Source: Chara braunii
Lineage: Eukaryota; Streptophyta; Charophyceae; Charales; Characeae
Assembly: GCA_003427395.1 (NCBI GenBank)
Contig: BFEA01000270.1
Span: forward strand, 1,742,758 to 1,780,873
DNA length: 38,116 nt
Direction: 5' to 3'
Shown here: in pieces, positions 30,873 through 38,116 of the stretch
Layout: every line of letters begins with the position of its first letter
Position numbering within the stretch: the first letter of the stretch is position 1
Notes under the pieces: generated by a model
The model's input: only the letters and a program-made list of their open reading frames with translations
Databases searched by the model: none
What the model was told of the DNA's origin: nothing
Translations under genes and position numbers: made by a program

Positions 30873-31906
30873 AGTTCCGGAGCTGTGCGGGACCTCAGAC
30901 CTTCTATCGTGCTAGCTCTCGAGTTTGCCTTGATTCAGGCAAAGAAGTGTTTTGTCATAGAATCGCTGAGTTCGTATTCGCACATTCTTGCCCTTATTTG
31001 AAGGCCTCTCAGGTCCCACCATTTCCACATGGCCAGTTCCTCTCGTGCCTTGTCGAACAGGTCATTATACAGACGTGAGGCGGGGTTATTTACCAGGTTG
31101 GTTTTTGCCAATTTCAACGCAAATTCTAGTGATTGCTTCCTATGTTTCCTTATAGACGCTAGCTTCCAGGATTTTGTATGGAAGAGTTAGCAGCGATATG
31201 GGTCTGTAATTCCTGATGTCGTCTTTCTCACCCTTTTTGTTAAGTACCGTGACCACGCTGCTGCTGAGAAGATTGCCCAGCCCTCCCTTGGACCAGCTGT
31301 CATTATAGAAGTTCAGCAGGGCACCTCCTAGCAAGGGCCATAATTTCTCCCAAAACTCTTTTGTTAATCCATTGATTCCAGGGGACTTGTTGTTATACAT
31401 GCTTTGTAAAGCCCGATGTAGTTCTTCCAGTGTGATTGGTTTGTCGAGTGCTTAAGCCTGTTCATCTAATATTGTTCGCTCTAGGTAGTGTAGCATTTTT
31501 TGCCTTGCCTCTCTAATGTTGGGGGGCATCGGAATCTCGGTCTTGGAGTGGTAGAGGTCCTTGTAGAAATTGTTAGCTATCTCTAGCATACCTTCGCGAT
31601 ATGATCTCACAGTTTCCGGAGCTGTGTGGGACCTCAGAGCTTCTATCGTGCTAGCTCTCGAGTTTGCCTTGATTCGGGCAAAGAAGTGTTTTGTCATAGA
31701 ATCGCTGAGTTCGTATTCGCACATTCTCGCTCTTATTTGAAGGCCTCTCAGGTCCCACCATTTCCACATGGCCAGTTCCTCTCGTGCCTTGTCGAACAGG
31801 TCATTATACAGAGGTGAGGCGGGGTTATTTGCCAGGTTGGTTTCTGCCAATTTCAATGCAAATTCTAGTGATTGCTTCCTCTGTTTCCTTATAGACGCTA
31901 GCTTCC
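30430..31906 (-). repeat. Tandem duplication of about 738 bp inside ORF2
   Basis: Sequence from 30430 (AGGATTTTGTATG...) to 31167 is repeated from 31168 to 31906. The two differ at about 30 positions, near 96% identity by eye, plus a one-base indel. Both encode the linker (LYNDLFDKAREELAMWKWWD) and RT N-terminus (FWEKLW, NYRPISLL). At the junction RT motif YKIL is cut and joined to SVYKET. The divergence makes a simple assembly copy unlikely. Recombination between two diverged LINE copies is one explanation. Confidence 0.88.
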
Positions 31907-32186
31907 TAGAGACTTTAGCCACGGTGCTTGAGAGGTTGGAATAACTCTGTTGAAACCATTCCCATCGATGATCAATGCTTAGGCGCGCAGACCTCTGTCC
32001 CTCCCAACAGTTATACACCTCACTTTGGAATGTCTGGCTCAGCAGGAGAGAATTATTGAGCTTGTGGAAGCTGGCTCCCTTTTTAACCACTTGATCAAAG
32101 CAAATAACTAGTTCGATTCGTTTGTGATCCAGTCCCGAACATGGAGCCAAAGGTAGCACTTCAACATTTTTGACTGCCCTCATCAT
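31452..32186 (-). pseudogene. LINE ORF2 linker between endonuclease and RT
   Basis: A 244-codon open segment links the endonuclease to RT. It contains CWEGQRSARLSIDHRWEWFQ, many basic residues (SRKLASIRKQRKQSL), LAMWKWWDLRGLQIRARM and KHFFARIKANSR. FYKDLYHSKTEIPMPPNI follows, the typical run-up to RT motif 0. It ends at a TAA near 31452, immediately before the first copy of the duplicated RT N-terminus (31140-31400). Confidence 0.82.
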
Positions 32187-32339
32187 GTTTCTGATACTAG
32201 AAAGTAGTCTATTTGTGAGAAGGCCGTATGGTTAGCGTGCTTTTTCTTGACTAAGGTGAAGGTTCTCTTGTCTGGGTGAAAGATTCTATGAGGGTCCACC
32301 AGGTTGTGATCCAGCATCAATTCCTGGATTGGTATTGCT

Positions 32340-33038
32340 TCAGAAGAGTTTGGGGTGCTGGAAGACCGAGATATACGGTCTACTGAAGGGTCTATCGTAG
32401 CATTTCAGTCTCCTGCCAGGATACAAGGGGTCAGTGGCGGGATCAGGTCTTCGATATTTCTTAAAAAGGTCTTCCTCTCTGTTGGCGAATTCGGTGCATA
32501 NGTCTCCTGCCAGGATACAAGGGGTCAGTGGCGGGATCAGGTCTTCGATATTTCTTAAAAAGGTCTTCCTCTCTGTTGGCGAATTCGGTGCATAAATGTT
32601 GAAGAGTAAGAATTCCTCTTCCTTCCATTTCAGGTGTAACACACACCACCTCCCTTCCGTTTGATCGGCTCTCTTATCTAGAACTGAGCCTGCTTTATAT
32701 AGACGGTAGGATTTGGGAATCAGGATGGTTGTTCCCTTAGAGCTTGTTTCAGGGTCAGCAGACCAAATTTCATCCTTTAGGTTGCCTAACTTCCTTGCCA
32801 TGAAAGTGCGAATTCTGTTGTGTTCTGTAGAAAAGGTGAGGTGGGTTTCTTGAAGCAGCATTATGTCCACTATTTTCCTATTTCCCATGTGCTCAATGGT
32901 CACCAAGTCGTTCCATTTTTCTTCTCTTTCCATTATGTTCCCTAGACCATTGAAATTCCAGCTTCTAAGGACCAAACCTTGATTTTTCCAGTCGACGCGG
33001 TCCCCAACCTCGTTCGCTCTTCTTCTGTAGCTCTCCAT
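32340..33038 (-). pseudogene. LINE ORF2 endonuclease domain
   Basis: ORF2 likely begins at ATG 33036-33038, 79 bp after the ORF1 stop. The APE-type endonuclease motifs run SWNFNGLG (metal site Asn), MLLQETHLTF (catalytic Glu), SSKGTTILIP and LLFNIYAPNS. They end in CILAGD, where the next codon is TGA in place of the usual aromatic before Asn. A later SQIDYFLVS block lies at about 32200-32230. This domain nicks the target DNA to start reverse transcription. A single N with a 93-bp repeat (32408-32594) disturbs the frame. Removing that artefact still leaves the stop after GD. Confidence 0.87.
32408..32594. other. Probable assembly artefact: 93-bp repeat around one N
   Basis: The 93 bp at 32408-32500 recur without change at 32502-32594 across a single N. 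Protein motifs of the endonuclease (TEFANREEDLFKKYRRPD) appear twice only because of this. It is the same signature as at 26072-26222. Confidence 0.92.
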
Positions 33039-33117
33039 GGAAGCAGCTGAGATAAGTTAGGGAGATAACCGGTCAAGGTCACCTAGGTAGGGGGGGTTCA
33101 GTTGATAGAAAGTGTGT

Positions 33118-35914
33118 CTAGGTAGGGGGGTCTTCCTTGTCCGTATCCCTACCCAAAGCCTCCTGGACGGTCTCCGGTCCACTGCCCGTAAGTGGGGAGA
33201 GCGCGAGGTCCCCCACGACGTCCACCCCGTCCAACTCTACCTGTTCGCTGCTATCCTTTTCTAACTCCTGATACTGGCCCAACCCATCCTGCTCATCATC
33301 ACCTTCCCACGAGCCGGCATCCGAGCCGGCATCCGAAGCGTCACTCCTGTAGAATATTTCGCAGTTGATGGCGTGGGCTTTGGATTCCAGGTCTTCGTCC
33401 CCTTCCAGTTGCCCTGTGCTGACAATATGGGCCACAACTGTAGCCAACAATTCTGTTGAGATGCCAGTGTCTGCTAGGATGCTGTAGGGCACCTCGGTCA
33501 CTGTCCTCCAAGGTTTCCAGATCATCCCTGGTCTCAGCTGTGTTGATTCGGGCATCTTGGCTATTAATGGTGAAAAGGCCCTTGGGGAGTTTCTGCTCGC
33601 CTCGTTTGAGCTCTTGAGAGGGTTATCTGATTCCTTTTGTGTGTCAAGGACGGTTTGCTCCTCTTCAATGGTAACGGTCTCAAACAGACCCAACGGAGTC
33701 TCCGTTGTAACCTTCCCTTTCAACAGTTTGATCACGTTCTCGCCCTCTACGAAGTGAGGGATCTTGAAGGCTACATCTGTTGTGATTTGCCATTCCTTCG
33801 CCTTCCTTACGTACCTGGCTGTGATAAGGGGTTGGATGTTCCTTAGCGTCCTACGAGCCGATCTGGCCGCCTCAATCACCCTTGGGACCTCCCCTCGTGC
33901 AATCTGAGCAATGGATGTGAATTCGGAGGCATATTCCTTGTTCCATTTTCTCAGCTTCTCCATTTGAGACAGCACAACAGCCTCTTCTTTTTCCAGAAGG
34001 ACGCGTTCCGACTTTTCTTGGGCCTCAACTTGTTCATTGTTAGTCTCTTTCCGTCTCTGGTTCTTCCCTGTTTTCCTTGCCTTAGGTCGCAGATCCTGGA
34101 AATTATCGTTGGTTGTAGGGATGGTTTTGTCTTTGTCCACTGTTCCTTGGTCCCTCGCCCTTTTCTTTTCTGCATACCTGAAAGCAGCAAATTCGGAGAA
34201 TTCCTCAGCTCTTTCCTTCTTGAGCATTTCGTACTGGCTGGAAGAGTTGTTGATCCCCGCAAATGCATTTTTCTTACCATTCACCTGGGATCTCTCTGCA
34301 TGTTTCAGGCAGGCGACCCGAACGTCGAAAGCATGCTCCCGTTCCCTCTTCGCCTTTTCCACAGAGTCTCTGAGCCAGGTCAGAGACTGCGTGGACCGAT
34401 CCTCTTCTTCTGCGGAACCAGCGTCAGGTGTGTTGTTCCTCCCTCCTGCTTCATCATCCCCCTCGCCTCCCGTCATGTCCATCTCCATCCCTTCTCCTTC
34501 CACCCCTGTTTCAGACGTTTCTGTTCCCTTTCCTTCAGTTGACTCCCCCGCCTTCCTTCGTTTTGGGCCAATCCCCTTCTCTAACGATCGATCATCCTCA
34601 TGTAGTTGGCGCTTGTTGTCAACCTGAACTTTGTCCCTTCTCTTGTATGTTTGCAGATCCACTTGTTCCGCTTGTTTCAGCGCTTCCCTAAACGCGAATG
34701 GTTCCTTGTTAATTTCGTGTTCGATTTGTTCCCTGATGGTATCAAGGTCCCACAATAGGTCTTCCCTCGCTTTCTCCTCCCTGATAACCCGTGAGTCTGT
34801 GATGGGATTGGTGTTGATCTTTGTCGGGTTGCCTCTCACTTTTCCGGTCGCCTTCTTTTGCCACCTACTATCTGCTGGGGGGAAGACGTCTGGCTTTTTG
34901 ACAGACGGGTTTTGGTCACCAAAATGCCACACCCAGTCTGGCTCGTCCAGGTTGTCATCAAAGACCCATCCATCATATGATGGATGTGCCACGAACCAGA
35001 TTCCAGGTGCGTCTTCCACTTCTACCAACATGTTTGGTAGGAGTTTCCGCTCCTTTGCTTGTTTCAGAAACTTGGGGCACGTGGGATCGGTCCCCAGATG
35101 GCCCCTTTCCCTGCAGCGAAGACAGATTGGAGAGGTTCTGGTTGAGATTCTTACTTCAATCAGCCTGTTCTCGATTTGGAACTTCCAAACCGGCGGAAAT
35201 ACAGGGGGATCATATGTCTGAACATCAAGAATCGCTGTCATAGATCCGCAGTGGGGTGCTAGGAATTCTGGTGTCGGTAGGATCCATTTCATAATTTTGT
35301 TCGCTGTGTATTGTCTTTCCAGGCTGTCGACCAACATGTCGTGAAAGCCCGGTTGAATGTTGTCGAATTGTACCCAGAAGTTTTCTTTCATCAGGGTTTG
35401 TTTGTAGGAGACTGCAAACACCGGGTTCTGCCTTTGGATTGCACGTTTCTTCCATCTAGTGATCGTGCAGACTGAACCGTGGCAGTTCCTGGATTGCATT
35501 TCCGCTGCGATCCTTGCATGGTCCTCGTGGATGAAGAATACCATGATGCTGTTGCGGCCCAGGCTCTGCAGCGAAAACGTGTCCCCAATCTGTTTCAATT
35601 TTGGTTCCTTTCTGATCGTTTCAATTACCCATTTCCATTTTTCTACTGGCTGGAGGTCTGCCCCATGGCGTGCGAAATTGAACACTACTCCGTGTTTTTC
35701 ATGTAAGTCGTCCAGCTCAGCAACCTTTTCTTTTGGATACTTCCATATGATCACTTCCTCTTCCCTGCCATCCGATCTGCTTTCCAGTCGACTCGACTCC
35801 CTGCACCTTCGTCTTCTCTATTAAAAACTTGAGAGCTTCGTTATCAATAATGTTGATTGTCTTTTCTGTTTCTGGTTGTTCTGTCGGGCCCGTGCCATGT
35901 GTTGGGTTAGCCAT
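33118..35914 (-). pseudogene. LINE ORF1 nucleic-acid-binding protein with zinc knuckle
   Basis: The start is best placed at ATG 35912-35914 (MANPTHGTGPTEQPE). That frame closes at 35717 while the long frame is open from about 35817, so one indel near 35760-35815 has split them. The long frame runs 878 codons from 35754. Its N-terminal region (WKWVIETIRKEPK, NSIMVFFIHEDHARIA, FWVQFDNIQPGFHD) resembles the DUF4283-like region of plant LINE ORF1s. It is followed by CLRCRERGHLGTDPTC, a C-x2-C-x4-H-x6-C knuckle near 35100. Beyond this lies a long charged, low-complexity and coiled-coil tail ending in an acidic Asp/Gly/Ser-rich stretch. ORF1 would bind LINE RNA in the RNP. Apart from the early frameshift it is remarkably open. 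Confidence 0.82.
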
Positions 35915-37301
35915 CTTGGATCACGGGAGATCGTGGCCGTGTCCCTATCTGTGGCCTATCTGAGAGCTGGGGTAGCGTGGTGGAAGGACGTTTGGACGTG
36001 AAGAAGTGGGGAGTGTGGTGGGCGGGTGTTAGCTGGGAGGAGGAGAAGGGGGGGAGGGGGGGGGGGGGGGGAGGGGATGGGACCGAATCAAGCTGAGGGA
36101 AGGATGGGGAGGAGTTGGGGTCGGGGGACGGATGGAAGGGAATGATGATGGGGACGGGGATGGTTTGAGGGCGATTCACGCCGGGAGAAAAGGAGATAGG
36201 ATCGGGGGTGGGGTTGAGGGCGATTCAAATTGGGGGGGAGGAGGAAGAAGGCTGCAGTTGGGAGAGGGTAGAGGGTGGGGGTGGGACCGGGATGCTGGTG
36301 GACTCTTGAGCCAGATGGAGAGGGGAGGGGGGGGAGGAATCTGGTCGGAATCAGGGGGGCTCTGGGGTCGGGAACGGGGAGGGGGCTGGGCTCGGAGTCT
36401 GGAATGGGGCGAGGATCGGGGTCGGGGTTAGGACTGAGACTGAATTCTAAGGTACAGAGCATGTTTGATACTGGTGAGGGAAGGAGCGAGGCAGACTTTA
36501 CTCGGGGTCGGGACGGAATCACCGATCGGGGTCAGGGGGTCGGGATAGGTACGGGGTGGGGTTTGGATCGGGGTCGGGTTGGACTCGAGATCAGGTCTAG
36601 GTGGGAGCGAAGCAAGATCGGGATGAGAACGAGTTCCGTATTGGGGAGGAGCTGGGGCCAAGGGGGGGGGTCAAGTCGGGATCGGGGTAGAACCCGGATG
36701 GGGCCGCTTGGGGTCGGGATCTAAGTAGGGTCGGGTTGGGGGCGAGGTTGGAGCAAGATAGGATCAGGGAGGGGTCGCTTGAGATCAGGCTCTAAGTGAG
36801 ATCGGGGACTACGTTGGATCGCTTGAGATCGGGATCTAAGTGAGAACGGGTTGGGGGCGGGGTTGGAACGAGATAGGATCGTGGTGGGATCAGGCTGGGA
36901 TCGGGGTAGGATCGGGTTAGAATCGGGGTGAAATCGGGTTAGAATCGAGATCAGATCGAGGTGGGAGCGAAGCAAGAACGGAAATATAACGAATTTAGTA
37001 TTGGGGTGGGGTTGGGACCAGGGAGGAGGTCAAATCGGGATTGGGATAGAACCCTGGTGGGATCGCTTGAGATCGGGCAAATGAGGGTAGGGAAGAGCGA
37101 GAAAGAATCGGGGGGGAAGGGGGAAGTAGGCGGGGGTTGTCGGGAAGACGAGCGAGAGGGTGAAGATAGAGGGTTGAAAGGATAGAGGGATGGATGGATG
37201 GATCGTAGAGGAGAACACGGATGGTGAATAGTATCGGGGAAGCGATGATCGTGGGGAGAGAACAAACTGGCTTGAAGATCGGAAGGTCCAGGGAGTGCGG
37301 G
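35915..37301 (-). other. LINE 5' leader/promoter region, G-rich on the plus strand
   Basis: About 1.4 kb upstream of ORF1 is made of G-rich plus-strand sequence, including an almost pure G run at about 36048-36072. It also holds many GATCGGG/GGGTCGG words. Open frames here on both strands are compositional. A block starting AGGTGGGAGCGAAGCAAG at 36599 recurs at 36959, so the leader holds about 360-bp units. Internal promoters of LINEs normally sit here. Confidence 0.65.
36589..37077. repeat. Tandem units of about 360 bp in the LINE leader
   Basis: Matching blocks begin at about 36589 and 36949, share GAGGTGGGAGCGAAGCAAG-like starts, a GTATTGGGG element and a GATCGCTTGAGATCGGG element, and are diverged. 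Within each unit the heptamer GATCGGG recurs at short intervals. The second unit may be incomplete. Confidence 0.65.
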
Positions 37302-37313
37302 AGCATTATTATT

Positions 37314-38116
37314 CTTTTAATGGACGAGAAAAATGTTTTTTGAGCTTCCCAGGGTAAACAGGCAGGTGCCTACCCAAGCGAGTGGGCTGGGTGCCCAGCC
37401 AGGAGTCTGAGGTAACCCAGATATATACCAGTTAAAAAAAAAAGAGAAAAAAGTTCACCAGTTCGTTGCATGCCAAGTTCACGGAGGCCTACCTGCCCCT
37501 TCTGTTTGATGATTTTGGGCCGCCAAACAAAAATGTTGCAGGCAGCAGATGAAATCAGGGGTGGGGGGAAGAATCAGAGTGACTGCAATGACTTGTTGAT
37601 TTCTGCTGCCGAGATTGTCTGCGAGGCTGTACACTAACCTGTAGGGTTAGTTTTGCAATTTTGTTTGGCTGAAGGCTAACCGAGAGATCCGCCTGTGTGG
37701 AAATTCGTGAGGGACAGATCTGTAATTTTTGGAAAAATACAGACCTGGTACTAACCGAGTTCCTACAGCTACCCTAACTTCCTATAGCAGGCCCGAGCTA
37801 CCCCTAGGACAGACAGGCCCTACGCGGCCTATACTGCTATACGGTCCTATAGCCTATAGCCGGGTCCGGTAGAGGCCGAGAGGCCGAAACAGCAGCGGTA
37901 CAGGTAGGTCCAGTCTGTCCAGTCTAGGTCTAGGCTAGGGTAGGAAGTCTATAAGTCGAGTAGGGAGATCGGGTAGGGACTTTTGGCTTTTCATTTTTCG
38001 TGTGCAGCGTTCGTGGCCAACGAAGTTTAGCAGCGCTGAATGTCCACAGGGGCACCTGCGACATCAGCTGTGTGAGGCAGCCATAGCCAGCCTACCTGAG
38101 ACAGCCATAGCTGGGG
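37314..38116. other. Unassigned right flank
   Basis: No coding domain is seen. GGTGCCTACCC...GGGTGCCC text near 37375 recalls the GGCCAGG-rich flank at 17970-18050. The last 300 bases contain CAGGTAGGTCC (37900-37910) and repeated CAGCCATAGC (38079, 38103). These resemble words in the solo LTR and element B LTR, so an LTR of that lineage may start here and continue beyond the window. Confidence 0.4.

Larger units (their letters stand above)
27139..37313 (-). mobile_element. L1-like LINE (non-LTR retrotransposon), full-length but decayed
   Basis: On the minus strand, in order: a C-rich 5' leader (37301 to 35915), ORF1 with a zinc knuckle (35914-33118), ORF2 with endonuclease, RT and C-terminal zinc-binding domain (33038-27813), a 3' UTR, and a tail of AAT repeats (27186-27142). 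AGCATTATTATT occurs at 27139-27150, overlapping the tail, and at 37302-37313 beyond the 5' end. It is the best candidate target duplication. The order EN-RT-zinc domain and long ORF1 fit plant L1-type LINEs. ORF2 is broken by stops, frameshifts and an internal duplication, so this copy is immobile. Confidence 0.9.

Noticed and set aside
33964-35221. Plus-strand open frames of about 190 codons opposite ORF1
   Set aside because: They are the antisense shadow of the genuine 878-codon ORF1 frame, whose zinc knuckle identifies the coding strand.
36132-36724. Glycine/arginine-rich open frames on the plus strand in the LINE leader
   Set aside because: They are translations of GGGG-rich repeats, antisense to the LINE, with no domain.

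Overview
This is eukaryotic nuclear repeat DNA, almost certainly from the green lineage. It holds chromodomain-bearing Ty3-type LTR retrotransposons, an L1-like LINE, plant-style initiator-tRNA-Met primer sites and a CCCTAAA telomere-type motif, plus long (GA)n and (TA)n microsatellites. The overall look resembles my recollection of the repeat-rich genome of a charophyte alga such as Chara. That is a guess, not something the sequence proves. I see no host protein-coding gene, no bacterial operon and no confident stand-alone RNA gene.

Layout. (1) 1-441 is the 3' part of an LTR, starting inside its (GA)n tract. (2) 748-17868 is a plus-strand Ty3/chromovirus, 'element A': 5' LTR, primer site, broken gag, protease, RT, RNase H, integrase, chromodomain, polypurine tract and 3' LTR. 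Two insertions interrupt it. About 7 kb of unidentified DNA lies between protease and RT (roughly 5.25-12.27 kb). A 1355-bp solo LTR lies inside the 3' LTR (15800-17154) with a CAGC target duplication. (3) 18750-26473 is a minus-strand Ty3/chromovirus, 'element B', with both LTRs, primer site, polypurine tract and a CAAG target duplication. Its gag lacks a visible capsid and zinc knuckle, and its protease and RT active sites are altered. (4) About 27.14-37.31 kb is a minus-strand LINE: C-rich 5' leader with a repeated block, long ORF1 with a zinc knuckle, ORF2 with APE-type endonuclease, RT and a C-terminal zinc-binding domain, and an (ATT)15 tail. It is bounded by a candidate 12-bp target duplication. 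About 740 bp of ORF2 is tandemly duplicated. (5) The rest, including 37314-38116, is unassigned flank.

How it works together. Each autonomous element once encoded its own replication. LTR promoters and an initiator tRNA-Met primer served A and B, and target-primed reverse transcription served the LINE. Stops, frameshifts, insertions and active-site changes suggest all copies are now dead. The order of events can be partly read: element A, then the solo LTR inside it, then decay.

Most interesting signals: (a) an array of about ten hairpins at 9078-9890 with an invariant TAAGAT hexaloop and inner and outer stems that change together, inside the unidentified insertion; (b) two independent LTR 3' ends that abut tRNA A-box-like sequence at nearly the same D-loop position and orientation, suggesting insertion into tRNA-like targets; (c) consensus 5' splice-donor motifs carried antisense in the LTRs of several families. 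Two single-N gaps are flanked by perfect direct repeats of 75 and 93 bp and look like unmerged contig ends.
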